A stretch of 64,000 bases of DNA. Source: Streptomyces sp. CA-278952. Lineage in GTDB: Bacteria; Actinomycetota; Actinomycetes; Streptomycetales; Streptomycetaceae. Made by a program: the position numbers and the translations under genes. The notes beneath the pieces were generated by a model, which was not told the origin of the DNA, did no database searches, and saw only the letters and a list, made by a program, of their open reading frames with translations. Positions 53,497 to 63,953 of the stretch are shown in pieces. The first letter of the stretch is position 1, and each line of letters starts with the position of its first letter. The stretch spans positions 1,488,001-1,552,000 of the forward strand of contig NZ_CP112880.1 of NCBI RefSeq assembly GCF_028747205.1, written 5' to 3'.

Positions 53497-53699
53497 CGAA
53501 TCCCTTCGACGACCCGCAGACCCGCCACCGCGTCCTGGTCAACGACGAGGGACAGCACGCCCTGTGGCCGTCGTTCGCGGCGGTGCCCGCCGGCTGGGAC
53601 GAGGTGTTCGGCCCGGCGGAGCACGCGGCCTGCCTGGAGTACGTGGAGGTCAACTGGACCGACATCACCCCCAGGAGCGCCCGCGCAAGGGTGGCATGA
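53493..53699 (+). CDS. MbtH-like protein
   Basis: 68-aa chaperone that binds NRPS adenylation domains and is needed for their activity or solubility. The family pattern is complete: MTNPFDDPQTRHRVLVNDEG, QHALWPSFAAVPAGWDEVFG, then CLEYVEVNWTDITPRSAR, including the invariant Trp residues. It starts within the last codons of the NRPS (ATGA overlap), so the pair is co-translated and it almost surely serves A1-A3 of that enzyme. The exporter genes follow after 79 bp. Confidence 0.95.
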   Translation: MTNPFDDPQTRHRVLVNDEGQHALWPSFAAVPAGWDEVFGPAEHAACLEYVEVNWTDITPRSARARVA

Positions 53700-53778
53700 C
53701 CCCGCCTCTCCTGCCCCCTCTCCCCGGTCCCGCCGGGCCCTCGCGCCCGCCCCACCCCACGCACCACGAGAGGCACCC

Positions 53779-54801
53779 ATGACCGCCCCGCCGAACTCTC
53801 CGGCGATACGCGCCGAAGGACTCACCAAACGATTCGGGAAGAAGCAGGCCCTGGCCGGTGTGGACCTCGAAGCGGCCCCCGGCACCGTGCTGGGGGTGCT
53901 CGGCCCGAACGGTGCGGGGAAGACCACCACGGTGCGGGTGCTGTCGACGCTGCTGCGACCGGACAGCGGCCGGGCCTGGATGGCCGGCCACGACGTCCTC
54001 GCCGACCCGGAGGCCGTACGCCGTGACCTCGGGCTCTCCGGCCAGTACGCCGCGGTCGACGAGAAGCTGACCGGCCGGGAGAACCTGTACCTCGTGGCCC
54101 GGCTCTACGGGTTCGGCCGTCATGCCGCCCGCCGCAGGGCCGGGCAACTGCTGAGCGGCTTCGACCTGGAGGACGCCGCGGACCTGCCGAGCGGAACGTA
54201 CTCGGGAGGGATGCGCAGACGGCTCGACCTGGCCGGCGCGCTGGTCGCGCGGCCGGCCGTGGTGGTCCTGGACGAGCCCACGACCGGCCTCGACCCCCGG
54301 GGCCGGGCCGACACCTGGCAGGCCGTCAGGGACCTGGTCGCCGAGGGAACGACGGTGCTGCTCACCACCCAGTATCTGGAGGAGGCGGACCAGTTGGCCG
54401 ACGCCATCGTCGTCATCGAGGGCGGACACGTGGTCGCCCGCGGCTCGGCCGCCGAACTCAAGGCGCGGGTCGGCGGCGAGCGGCTCTCGCTGACCGTGTC
54501 CGACCCGCGGCACCGGGTCACCGCGGCAGAGATCCTGGCCGCGCTCGGAGAGCACCTCCCCGACCTCGATCCGCGCACCGGCCGACTGACCGTCGCCACC
54601 GATCACGGCGCGCAGAGCCTGGAGTACGCCCTGGGCTGCCTGCGGCTGGCCGGCATCGCCGTCCGGGACGTGGAGCTGGCACCGCCGACCCTGGACGATG
54701 TGTTCCTCTCCCTCACCGGCCGCCCGCTCGAGCCGGGCAGACCTCCGGTCTCTCCGACGGCCTCGACAGGCGCCACGGCGACCGGGGGCGATGGCCGGTG
54801 A
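53779..54801 (+). CDS. DrrA-type ABC transporter ATPase
   Basis: 340 aa. Walker A GPNGAGKTTTVRVL, Q-loop LSGQYAAVDEKLTGREN, signature YSGGMRRRLDLAGAL, Walker B AVVVLDEPTTGLD and H-loop LTTQYLEEAD are typical of the DrrA/daunorubicin-resistance group. The C-terminal extension (about 225-340, ending PPTLDDVFLSLTGRPL) is the DUF4162-type domain of that group. With the following ABC-2 membrane protein it forms an exporter. It is placed straight after the NRPS and MbtH genes, so export of, or self-resistance to, the peptide product is the likely role. Confidence 0.9.
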   Translation: MTAPPNSPAIRAEGLTKRFGKKQALAGVDLEAAPGTVLGVLGPNGAGKTTTVRVLSTLLRPDSGRAWMAGHDVLADPEAVRRDLGLSGQYAAVDEKLTGRENLYLVARLYGFGRHAARRRAGQLLSGFDLEDAADLPSGTYSGGMRRRLDLAGALVARPAVVVLDEPTTGLDPRGRADTWQAVRDLVAEGTTVLLTTQYLEEADQLADAIVVIEGGHVVARGSAAELKARVGGERLSLTVSDPRHRVTAAEILAALGEHLPDLDPRTGRLTVATDHGAQSLEYALGCLRLAGIAVRDVELAPPTLDDVFLSLTGRPLEPGRPPVSPTASTGATATGGDGR

Positions 54802-55598
54802 CCGCGGTCCAACGACTGAGCCGGGACTCCTCCATCGTGGCCTGGCGCAATCTGCTGAACCTGCGCCGGACACCTGGATCGGTCATCGCGGCCCTGGTGC
54901 AGCCGGTCATGTTCGTCCTGCTGCTCGCCTACGTCTTCGGCGGAAGCCTCGGCGGGGCCGACTACCGTACGTTCCTGATGGGCGGCATCTTCGCGCAAGC
55001 CGTCACGTTCAACGCGGCGTTCACCGCCCTGGGCCTGGCCAACGACATGGACAAGGGCATCGTCGACCGCTTCCGCTCCCTGCCGATGCCCGCCATGGCG
55101 GTGCTCCTGGGCCGGACCCTGTCGGACCTGACGATGAGCACGGTGACCCTGGTCGTCACCTCGCTGTGCGGGCTGCTGGTGGGCTGGCGGATCACCGCGT
55201 CGCCGGCCGACGCGCTCCTGGCCTACCTGCTGATCCTTCTCTTCGCCTTCGCGATGTCCTGGGTGGGAGCGGCGATCGGGCTGATGGCCCGCAGTGTCGA
55301 GGTCGCGCAGAGCGCGGGGCTGATCTGGCTCTTCCCGGTCACGTTCGTCTCCTCGGCCTTCGTCTCCACGCACACCATGCCCGGTCCGCTGCGGACGATC
55401 GCGGAGTGGAACCCGGTCTCCGCAACGGCCACCGCCGTCCGCCGGCTCTTCGGCAACCCGCCGCCGGCCGGCCTGCCGACGAGCGACACCTGGCCGGTCG
55501 TGCACGCGCTCCCCTACGCCGTCGCCTGCGCCTGCCTGATCACGGGCGCGTTCATGCTGCTGGCGCTCAGGAGGTTCCGGCGCATCACTCTCGGATGA
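54798..55598 (+). CDS. DrrB-type ABC-2 membrane protein
   Basis: 266 aa, with six membrane helices from about residue 28 (VIAALVQPVMFVLLLAYVFG). GTG 54798 overlaps the ATPase stop (GTGA). The ABC-2 signature region LIWLFPVTFVSSAFVSTHTM followed by PGPLRTIAEWNPVSATATAV (about 175-215) is characteristic of DrrB. It works as the membrane half of the exporter with the preceding ATPase. It is the last gene of the apparent NRPS operon; no strong terminator hairpin was found directly after it. Confidence 0.9.
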   Translation: MTAVQRLSRDSSIVAWRNLLNLRRTPGSVIAALVQPVMFVLLLAYVFGGSLGGADYRTFLMGGIFAQAVTFNAAFTALGLANDMDKGIVDRFRSLPMPAMAVLLGRTLSDLTMSTVTLVVTSLCGLLVGWRITASPADALLAYLLILLFAFAMSWVGAAIGLMARSVEVAQSAGLIWLFPVTFVSSAFVSTHTMPGPLRTIAEWNPVSATATAVRRLFGNPPPAGLPTSDTWPVVHALPYAVACACLITGAFMLLALRRFRRITLG

Positions 55599-55976
55599 GG
55601 GACACTCCCCACCCCCGGAGCGCGTTGACGATGTCGACAGGAGTCCCTTCCTGCCGGCCTGCCGGGCGTCCGCGTCCTCGGTGCCGTGGGAAAGTCAAAA
55701 ACCTTTGTTTTGTGCTCACTTGTAAGCGAAAGCCGAACACCCCTGTGCGTCCGGTGAGCAGATTTTTCGCTGATTCACCCATCCGGAGGCGCGTACTACG
55801 GCATAGGATCATGCCGCGCGCCGCAGGGTCCCTACCGTCCCACCGGCACCGCTCCCCCCACCGTCATCGTTCCCCCCACCAGCACGCCCTCACCGACACC
55901 CCCACCCTCCGTAAACAGGTACAGGTATCCGCGTGTCACCGATAGTCGAGCCCGGTTCCGGCGACGGAGCCGCGCA
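55599..55976. other. Intergenic region before the conservon-type kinase
   Basis: 378 bp. It contains an AT-rich block around 55695-55735 (AAAAACCTTTGTTTTGTGCT), rare for this DNA and a likely promoter zone, then a C-rich stretch with CCCCCCACC repeats at 55853-55880. No gene seen. Confidence 0.5.
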
Positions 55977-58409
55977 GTGAAAATCAATCGTCGCCTCGTA
56001 CTCCTCGTCACCGCACCGCTCACCGTGGCCGTCGCCTTCTCGGTCCTGGCACTCGCACCCGCGACCAGCCAGGCACTCCAGGCCGATCGGCTCGCCTCGA
56101 TGGTCGAAGTCGCCGACGGGGCGGCTGAGTTGACCAACCGATTACAGCGTGAGCGGGCGGCCGCCACCGCTCTGATCTCCGAACAGGGAGACGCGGAGGC
56201 CTTCCGGTTACGTGCGAACGCGACCGACGAGAGCATCGCCGGATTCCGCAGCCGGACCAAGGGACTCTCCGCGGTACCCGGCAGCGCGCGGCGCGCCCTG
56301 GACCGTATCGAGCGCTTCGTCGAGGAGATGCCTGGGCTCCGCGCACAGGTGCGCTCGGGAAGCAGCACCGTCTCCGCCCTCGCCTTCGGCTATCGGATCG
56401 TGATCGCCGACCTCAACAGCTACCGCGACGGCATCGCGCAGGCGGACGGCGTGGACGCCGACATCGCGGACCGGATCCGCGCCGCCGCCGCTCTGTCCGA
56501 GGCCGCGGAGCATACGGCGCAGCAGCAGGTCACCGTCGCGAGGGCGCAGGCCGCGGGCGGCTTCACCATCGCCTCGCAGCGGACCTTCGACGCCGGCCGG
56601 ATGGGCTACACCGAGTCGACCGGCGCCATGTTCGACCTCGGGCCGGGCGAATGGCGGACCTGGCTGGAGCGCACGCTGTCCGGGACGAAGGCGCTGGAGG
56701 CCCGCCGCCTTGAGGACGAGATCGGGCGGACGGGGGCCGGCAAGGACATCACGGTCACCCCGGAGGAATGGCAGAAGGCGGCCAACGACCGCCAGGAACT
56801 GCTCCGTTCGGTGGAGAAGCGGGTCGACGCGGCCGTCCTCGCCCAGGTCCTGGACGTACGCACCACCCTCATCTGGACGGCCGGCGCGGAGGTCGCGTTG
56901 GTGGTGCTGACCCTGGTCGGTGTCGTCGTCGTCGCGATCCGGCTGGGCCGCGTCATGGTCCGGCGACTGCGCGATCTGCGCAACGCCGCGCACGAGGTCG
57001 CCCACGTGGGGCTGCCCGCCGTGATGAGCGAGCTCTCCCAGCCCGGCGCGCTGCGCGGCGCGACGCCCGAGGAGGTGGCCCGGCGGACCGGTGACCCGGT
57101 CGGGACCACGGGCGAGGACGAGATCGGCGAGGTCGGTGAGGCGTTCAACGCCGTCCATCACGAGGCCGTCCGCCTCGCTGCCCAACAGGCTTATGTGCAC
57201 GAGCAGTTGGCGGAGACGCTGGTCGGTGTCGCACGCCGGGGAGCACGGTTGACGGCTGTCATGGTGTCCGAGCTGGACACGGTGCAGCGCGACGAGGCCG
57301 ACCCCGTGCGGATGAAGACCCTCTTCGCTCTCGACCACCTCGCCGTCCGCATGGAGCGCAACACCAACAACCTCCTGGTGCTGGGCGGTTACGGGAACGC
57401 CCGGGTGCGCTCGGCCGATGTGGGCTGCTCCACCGTCATCGTGGCCGCCGCCCAGCAGATCGAGCGGTTCGACCGCGTCTCCCTCGGCGTGATCGAGTCG
57501 GGGATCGGGGTCACCGCCCGCGCCGTGCACGACGTGGCGCACATCCTGGCGGAGCTGCTCGACAACGCGACCCGCTACTCGCCCCCGGACAAGCAGGTCG
57601 GGGTCGCCGTCTGGCGGCTGTGGGACCGGGCCGTCGTGCAGATCGTCGACGAGGGCGTGGGCATCACGGCGGAACGCCGCGCGGTCCACAACGCCGCGCT
57701 GCTCGAACCGCAGGCCGGCATCGGCGACGTACGGTCCATGGGGCTGCACGTGGTGGCACGGCTCGCCGCGCGCCACGGCATCGTCGTGGAACTGCGCGAC
57801 TCCTCGGGCCCCGGCACCATCGCCGAGGTCACGCTGCCCGCGAAGGTGCTGGCACTGGACCTGGAGGAAGACCGGGCCCCGACGCCGGGCACGCTCGCCA
57901 ACGCCGCCGGCTACGAGGCGCCCCGGCCGATCACACCGCCGGGGCCGGGGGGCCGCCGGCAGGGCGCCGCCGCGACAGCGCGACCCGGCCACGACAGCAC
58001 CCCGGTCGGGGCGGGCGTCGGCGCCGCCGGGGCCGGCGCCCCGGCAGGCGGCGAGCGGGAGGCGCCGCCCGGCCACGACGGGCCCCGCGGCTCCACCCGT
58101 GAGCGGGATCACGGCACCACGCCCGCGCCGCACCCCGTGCACGACGAGCCGGTGTCGCGCGTCGCCGGCGTCAGCTCCTCGGGGCTGCCGCTGCGGCAGC
58201 GCAGGGCGCCTCAGCAGTGGCCCGCCGCGGGGAAGCGGGAGGGCGCCGAGCAGCGCCCCGGGGCCGGCGCGCCGCGGCCGTCGCCCCGCCGCCGGGACTC
58301 CCGACAGGTCTCCGACGTGCTGGCGGCGTACGCCCAGGGCATCAACCGGAGCACGAACCACCGGGGGCGTTCCGCCCCGGACGACAACACCGAACGGACC
58401 GAGAAATGA
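55977..58409 (+). CDS. Conservon-type sensor histidine kinase (CvnA-like), two TTA codons
   Basis: 810 aa. GTG 55977 has GGAG about eight bases upstream. Layout: membrane helix (LVLLVTAPLTVAVAFSVLAL, about 6-26), an extracellular nitrate/nitrite-sensor-like helical domain (about 40-290), a second helix (about 303-325), a HAMP-like linker, and a kinase core. The core has the N-box HILAELLDNATRYSPPDKQV, IVDEGVGI, MGLHVVARLAARHG and GTIAEVTLP. No canonical phospho-His motif is evident, as in other CvnA proteins. The last 170 residues are Pro/Gly/Arg-rich and disordered. TTA codons at 56142 and 56208 would make translation depend on the bldA tRNA. The roadblock gene overlaps its stop. Confidence 0.88.
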   Translation: MKINRRLVLLVTAPLTVAVAFSVLALAPATSQALQADRLASMVEVADGAAELTNRLQRERAAATALISEQGDAEAFRLRANATDESIAGFRSRTKGLSAVPGSARRALDRIERFVEEMPGLRAQVRSGSSTVSALAFGYRIVIADLNSYRDGIAQADGVDADIADRIRAAAALSEAAEHTAQQQVTVARAQAAGGFTIASQRTFDAGRMGYTESTGAMFDLGPGEWRTWLERTLSGTKALEARRLEDEIGRTGAGKDITVTPEEWQKAANDRQELLRSVEKRVDAAVLAQVLDVRTTLIWTAGAEVALVVLTLVGVVVVAIRLGRVMVRRLRDLRNAAHEVAHVGLPAVMSELSQPGALRGATPEEVARRTGDPVGTTGEDEIGEVGEAFNAVHHEAVRLAAQQAYVHEQLAETLVGVARRGARLTAVMVSELDTVQRDEADPVRMKTLFALDHLAVRMERNTNNLLVLGGYGNARVRSADVGCSTVIVAAAQQIERFDRVSLGVIESGIGVTARAVHDVAHILAELLDNATRYSPPDKQVGVAVWRLWDRAVVQIVDEGVGITAERRAVHNAALLEPQAGIGDVRSMGLHVVARLAARHGIVVELRDSSGPGTIAEVTLPAKVLALDLEEDRAPTPGTLANAAGYEAPRPITPPGPGGRRQGAAATARPGHDSTPVGAGVGAAGAGAPAGGEREAPPGHDGPRGSTRERDHGTTPAPHPVHDEPVSRVAGVSSSGLPLRQRRAPQQWPAAGKREGAEQRPGAGAPRPSPRRRDSRQVSDVLAAYAQGINRSTNHRGRSAPDDNTERTEK

Positions 58410-58810
58410 CCACCTCCTCCGACCTGAGCTGGATCCTGAGCGATTTCGCCGGGCGCCTCCCGGAAGTCACCCAGGCGATAGCCGTGTCCGTGGACGGGCT
58501 CGCGCTGGCGTACACCGGTGTGGAACGCGACGACGCCGAGCGGCTGGCCGCCATCGCGTCCGGCGTCGTCAACCTGCTCTCCGCGGCGGCCCAGTTGACC
58601 AACACCGATCCCGTGGAGCACAGCCTGACCGCGATGGAGGGCGGCTACCTGTTCTCGATGGCCGTCTCCAGCGGTGCCTCGCTCCTCGTCACCACGACCA
58701 GGGACGCGGACATCGGCGAGGTCAGCTACATGATGTCCGAACTGATCAACCAGGTCGGCGACTCGCTCTCTCCCCAGCTCCGCGATCCGAGCCTCCCGCC
58801 CCTCCGCTGA
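58406..58810 (+). CDS. Roadblock/LC7-domain protein (CvnB-like)
   Basis: 134 aa. ATG 58406 overlaps the kinase stop (ATGA). The roadblock fold is recognisable from LSWILSDFAGRLPEVTQAIA, VSVDGLALAYTGVERDDAER, the central helix LAAIASGVVNLLSAAAQL and the strand GGYLFSMAVSSGASLLV. In conservons CvnB acts with the kinase-like CvnA, the DUF742 protein CvnC and the small GTPase CvnD as a membrane-associated switch. Neither cvnC nor cvnD follows; the next gene is an ABC-transporter binding protein 123 bp on. This is therefore a two-gene partial conservon. Confidence 0.9.
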   Translation: MTTSSDLSWILSDFAGRLPEVTQAIAVSVDGLALAYTGVERDDAERLAAIASGVVNLLSAAAQLTNTDPVEHSLTAMEGGYLFSMAVSSGASLLVTTTRDADIGEVSYMMSELINQVGDSLSPQLRDPSLPPLR

Positions 58811-58933
58811 CCGCCGGTACGGGCGTCTCCCACCCCCGTACTGCTCACCGGTCCGGACTCCCACCGGTGGCGGCCACCCGCCGCACGCGTCCAGACCGGC
58901 ACGCACGACACTCCTGCCCCCCGAGACTGTGAT

Positions 58934-60148
58934 GTGAGCCCCATGTTCCCCTTCGCCCTTTCCCGCCCCCACCGCCGCAGATTCCGGCCGGCCGGCGCTG
59001 CCGCCCTCGCCCTCGGCCTGGCGGCCGTCACCGGATGCAGCAGCGACAGCGGCGCCGCCGACGACACCGTGAAGATCGGCCTGGTGGCCTCCCTGTCGGG
59101 CACCTACGAGCCGGTCGGCACGGAGCTGCGGGACGGCTTCAAGCTGTACCTGGAGACCCATGGCAACAAGCTGGGCGGCCGAAAGGTCGAGCTGATCGTG
59201 GCGGACGAGGGCGACGGCCCGCCGACCGCCGTGCCGGCGGCCACCAAGCTCGTCAAGAAGGACAAGGTCGACGTGTTGACGGGCCTCGTCGGCGGCGGTT
59301 CGGTCAACGCGGTCCTGCCACTGATCCAGCAGGCCAAAATCCCCTTCCTGGGATCGAACGCCCGGCCTCCGGTCAAGGACATCGAGTACGTCTGGACGAC
59401 CAGCTTCCTGTCCGACGAGCCGGGCCGGGCCATCGCCCCGTACATCAAGGACAACGTCGACGGACCGGTCTACGCGATCGGCCCCGACTACCAGGGCGGC
59501 CACGACGAACTGCGCGGATTCACCGATGAGTTCAAGCGGATCAAGGGGAAGCTCGCCAACCCGGACGGCAAGACCACCTGGACGCCGTTCCCGAAGACGA
59601 CCAACTTCATGCCGTACTTCGCGGAGATCGCCAAGACCGACGCCAAGGCGGTGTACTGCTTCTACGCCGGCAAGGCCGCGATCGACTTCGCCAAGCAGTA
59701 CGCCCAATCGGACATCGCCGATCTGCCGCTGTACACGGCCTTCGTGACCGAGGGCAGCGTGCTCCAGGCACAGGGCGCGGCGGCGAAGGACATCTACTCG
59801 GTCCTGAACTACGCGGCCGACCTCGACAACGAGGCCAACCGCACGTTCGCCGCCGACTGGACCGCGGAGCACGACACGCAGCCCACCACCTACGCGATGG
59901 CGTCGTACGACGCGGCCGCCGTACTGGACAAGGCGATCGCCGACGCGGCGAAGGACGGCGACGTCACGTCGCAGACCATCAACAAGGCCATCGCGGGGCT
60001 GGGCCAGATCGACAGCCCGCGCGGCGCCTGGGAGTTCGGCGACAAGGCCCACTCCCCGGTGCAGACCTGGTACCTGCGCCAGGTGCGGCCGGACGGATCC
60101 CGGTTGGCCAACGTCATGGTCCAGGACCTGGCGACGCTCGGCAGCTGA
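58934..60148 (+). CDS. Branched-chain amino-acid-type substrate-binding lipoprotein
   Basis: 404 aa (Peripla_BP_6/LivJ type). GTG 58934, weak ribosome site. A basic leader (RPHRRRFRPAGAAALALG) ends in lipobox VTGC (Cys35). The fold opens with VKIGLVASLSGTYEPVGTEL, then GGRKVELIVADEGDGPPTA and DVLTGLVGGGSVNAVLPLI, all typical of amino-acid, amide or urea binding proteins. The ligand cannot be told; the family covers Leu/Ile/Val, urea, short amides and aromatic acids. It is the first gene of a complete importer with the fused permease and two ATPases downstream. Confidence 0.88.
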   Translation: MSPMFPFALSRPHRRRFRPAGAAALALGLAAVTGCSSDSGAADDTVKIGLVASLSGTYEPVGTELRDGFKLYLETHGNKLGGRKVELIVADEGDGPPTAVPAATKLVKKDKVDVLTGLVGGGSVNAVLPLIQQAKIPFLGSNARPPVKDIEYVWTTSFLSDEPGRAIAPYIKDNVDGPVYAIGPDYQGGHDELRGFTDEFKRIKGKLANPDGKTTWTPFPKTTNFMPYFAEIAKTDAKAVYCFYAGKAAIDFAKQYAQSDIADLPLYTAFVTEGSVLQAQGAAAKDIYSVLNYAADLDNEANRTFAADWTAEHDTQPTTYAMASYDAAAVLDKAIADAAKDGDVTSQTINKAIAGLGQIDSPRGAWEFGDKAHSPVQTWYLRQVRPDGSRLANVMVQDLATLGS

Positions 60149-60149
60149 C

Positions 60150-62308
60150 ATGGATCTCCTCGACGCCCACCTCATACCGGCGGTGGACGGGGTGGCGTTT
60201 GGTCTGCTGCTGTTCGTGGTCGCCGCCGGCCTGAGTCTCGCCTTCGGCACGGCGGGTGTGCTCAATCTGTCGCACGGCACGCTGTACGCGATCGGCGCCT
60301 ACACGGGGGCCGAGCTGAGCGACGGGACCTGGGGCGGCCTCGCCATCGGCCTGGCCGCCGGAACCGCCGCCGCGTGCGTCGCCGGGGCGGGGCTGTCCGC
60401 CGCGACGGCTCCGCTCGCCCGGCGTGGGCATCTGGCGCAGGCACTGCTGACGTTCGGGCTCGCCCTGATCGGCGGTGATCTGCTCATCCAGCTCTTCGGG
60501 GCGGACGAACTCCCCGTGCGCGTTCCCGAGGCACTCGACTCCTCGGTGATGCTGCTGGGGCACCGCTACCCCGCCTACCGGCTCTGCTTCATCGTGATGG
60601 CCGTGCTGCTCGCGGCGTTCGGGACCTGGGTGCTGACCCGGACCCGGATGGGCGCCGCGGTACGGGCGGCCGCCGACGATCCGCAGATGCTCGCGGCCAC
60701 CGGCCGCAACCCCCGGGCGGTGCACACCGGCGTCCTCGCGGCGGCCGGCGCGCTGGCCGGGGCGGCGGGCGTGCTCGGGGCGCCGATCATCGGCCCCGGC
60801 CCCGGTACGTCCGAGAACGTGCTGATGCTCTCCCTCGTGGTGGTGGTGCTCGGCGGGCTGCGCTCGCTGTGGGCGACCTTCCTCGCGGCGATCGCGGTGG
60901 GCGAGGTGCAGGCCCTGGGCGTCTCGCTGGCACCCGATCTGGCGCCGTATCTGCTCTTCGCCGCGATGGCGGCGGTGCTGGTGCTGCGCTCCCGTTTCGC
61001 GGAACCGACCGCGGGGCACGGCTCCGAGGACCCCGGGCCGGACCCGGTCGCCCGGCTCCGCAACCACCTCGCCGGCCGTCTGCGACGACGGCCGCGCGGG
61101 ACGCCGGAGACGGCCGGGGCGGCACGGACAGCAGGGGAGGCGGGGGCAGGGCGGACAGCAGGGGAGGCGGGGGCAGGGCGGCCCGAGGAGGTGGCCGGGG
61201 CGGACCGGGCCGGCGCGGCGCCCCGCGAGCGCGGGAGGCGCCTGCCGGCCTGGGCCGGCCGGCTGCCGGGCGGGGCCGCGTGGCGGCAGGCGGCTCCGCT
61301 GCTCGTCCTGCTCTTCGTGCTGATCTCCCTGCCGGCCGTGCTCGACGCGTACAGCATCTCGCTGGCCGGTTCCGCCCTGGCCCTGGGGCTGCTCGCGGTC
61401 AGTGTCACCATCCTCACCGGCTACGCGGGGCTGCCCACCCTCGGGCAGACCGCACCGTTCGCCGTGGGCGCGTACGCCACCGCGAACCTCGCGGACGCGG
61501 GGTGGACGGTGGGACCCGTGCAGCTCGTCCTCTCGGCGCTCGCCGCCGCCGTCTTCGCCGCGGTGGTGGGGCCGGCGGTGATCCGGGCCCGCGGCACCAC
61601 CGTCCTGATGATCACACTCGCCATCGGCGAGCTGACCGGTGCGGTCGTCAACCAGCTCAAGTCCGTCACCGGCGGCGCCGACGGCCTCGTCGGTTTCCCG
61701 GCCACCCGGGCGCTGTGGGGCGGTGAGGAGATGCTGGAGGAGAGCGAGCTGTACACCTACGCGCTCGTCGTCGCCGTCGTCGCCGTCTCCGTCACCCTGC
61801 TCGTCCTGCGCTCGCCGGCGGGGAAGCTGCTGACCGGCACCCGGGGCGCCGAGGCGCGGATGCGCGCCTCCGGGCACCCGGTGGGGCGCTATCTGCTGGT
61901 GGCCCACATCTGCGCGGGCGCGCTGGCCGGGGTGGGCGGTTCACTGATGGTGACCGTCCAGCAGTATCTCGCCCCCGCCGACGTCGGGTTCGAGATCGCC
62001 GCGTTCGCCCTGCTGGCGGTGGTCATCGGCGGTACGACGTCGGTGATCGGCGCCCTGCTGGGCGCCGGGCTCATCGTCGCCACCCGGGACTGGGTCGCCG
62101 GTTCCTGGCCCGGGCACGGGCCGCTGCTGCTCGGCGTGCTCTTCGTCGCCACCGTGTACCTGCTGCCGCGCGGCCTCGCGGGGCTGCGCGGTGGGTCCGG
62201 CGGCGGGAGCGGGCCGCCGTCCGAGGCTCCCGTGGCCGGGGACGAGCCCCCGTCGGCACCCGCCCCCCACCTGGCGCCCGCCCCCGACCCCGCCGGGAAG
62301 GTCTCCCC

Positions 62309-62312
<4 letters not shown>
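60150..62312 (+). CDS. Fused LivH-LivM ABC permease
   Basis: 720 aa carrying both permease subunits in one chain. Residues about 1-290 are LivH-like (FGTAGVLNLSHGTLYAIGAY, then GRNPRAVHTGVLAAAGALAG). About 290-360 form a charged, repetitive cytoplasmic linker with two copies of RTAGEAGAG. Residues about 370-690 are LivM-like (LTGYAGLPTLGQTAPFAVGA, TLAIGELTGAVVNQLKSVTG, GGTTSVIGALLGAGLI). The C-terminal 40 residues are Pro/Ala-rich. Most species encode the two halves separately, though fusions occur in actinobacteria. It begins 1 bp after the binding-protein stop and overlaps the LivG-like gene by four bases, so expression is tightly coupled. Confidence 0.9.
61125..61178. repeat. 27-bp in-frame tandem duplication in the LivHM linker
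   Basis: Two adjacent 27-bp copies (61125 and 61152) encode RTAGEAGAG twice, inside the LivH-LivM linker. Confidence 0.85.
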
Positions 62313-63118
<806 letters not shown>

Positions 63119-63128
63119 CCGACGCCCG

Positions 63129-63857
63129 ATGCTCGAACTCACCGGCCTGACCGCGGGCTACCACGGCGGCACCGTCCTGCACGGGCTCGACCTGTCGGTC
63201 CCCGCCGGCACGGTCCACGCCGTCGTCGGCCACAACGGCGCCGGCAAGACCACCCTCGTCCACACCGTCGCCGGACTGATGCGCCCGAGCGCGGGAACCG
63301 TACGCCTCGACGGCCGCGAGGTGACGGGGCAGCCCGCTCACCGGATCGCCCGTGCCGGGATCGGGCTCGTACCGCAGGGCCGCCGGGTGTTCGCCGGGCT
63401 CACCGTCGACGAGCACCTGCGGCTGTCGTACCGGCCGCCGCGCCGGGGCGACCCGGAGCGCCCCAGCGTGTGGACCCCCGCGCGCGTTGCGGAGCTGCTG
63501 CCCCGGCTGGGCGAACGCCGGGGCAACCGGGGTGCGGAGCTGTCCGGCGGCGAGCAGCAGATGCTGGCGCTGGCCCGTGCCCTGCTCGGTTCGCCGCGGC
63601 TGCTGCTCCTCGACGAGCCGACCGAGGGCCTCGCCCCGGTGCTCGTCCGGCAGGTCCACGAGCTGGTGGCCACGCTGGCGGCCGAGGGCATCGCCGTGCT
63701 GCTGGTCTCCCCCAGCCCCGCCCAGGCCGTCGAGTCCGCCGGGGCGCTCACGGTCCTCACCTCGGGGCGGACGACGCTGCGCATGGACGGTGCGGACGCC
63801 CGCGCCGACGGCACCGCGTTGCACGCGGCGCTGGAGCTGGCGCCGACGGCGGTCTGA
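63129..63857 (+). CDS. LivF-type ABC ATPase
   Basis: 242 aa. Walker A GHNGAGKTTLVHTV, the LivF-typical GLVPQGRRVFAGLTVDEHL, signature LSGGEQQMLALARALLG, Walker B LLLLDEPTEGLAPVLV. The H-loop position reads LLVSPSPAQAVE; the usual switch His is not visible at VS, whereas LivG-like above keeps it. One active and one degenerate site is known in some heteromeric ABC importers, but this needs alignment. It starts 10 bp after the livG-like gene and is the last gene of the operon. Confidence 0.9.
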   Translation: MLELTGLTAGYHGGTVLHGLDLSVPAGTVHAVVGHNGAGKTTLVHTVAGLMRPSAGTVRLDGREVTGQPAHRIARAGIGLVPQGRRVFAGLTVDEHLRLSYRPPRRGDPERPSVWTPARVAELLPRLGERRGNRGAELSGGEQQMLALARALLGSPRLLLLDEPTEGLAPVLVRQVHELVATLAAEGIAVLLVSPSPAQAVESAGALTVLTSGRTTLRMDGADARADGTALHAALELAPTAV

Positions 63858-63866
63858 CACGCGAGC

Positions 63867-63907
63867 GGGAAGGGGCGCGGCGCGGTCCAGGGCCGCCCCC
63901 TTTTCCC
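63867..63907 (+). terminator. Imperfect hairpin after the livF-like gene
   Basis: GGGAAGGGGC... pairs with ...GCCCCCTTTTCCC across about 10 nt, with a small bulge, 10 bp past the stop. The T4 run is at the 3' side. Confidence 0.55.
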
Positions 63908-63912
63908 GCCGA

Positions 63913-63945
63913 CTTCCCGCCCTCTTCCCGCCCTCTTCCCGCCCT
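63913..63945. repeat. 11-bp tandem repeat after the liv operon
   Basis: Three perfect copies of CTTCCCGCCCT, preceded by a degraded one at 63902-63912. Confidence 0.9.
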
Positions 63946-63953
63946 CGGGAGGC

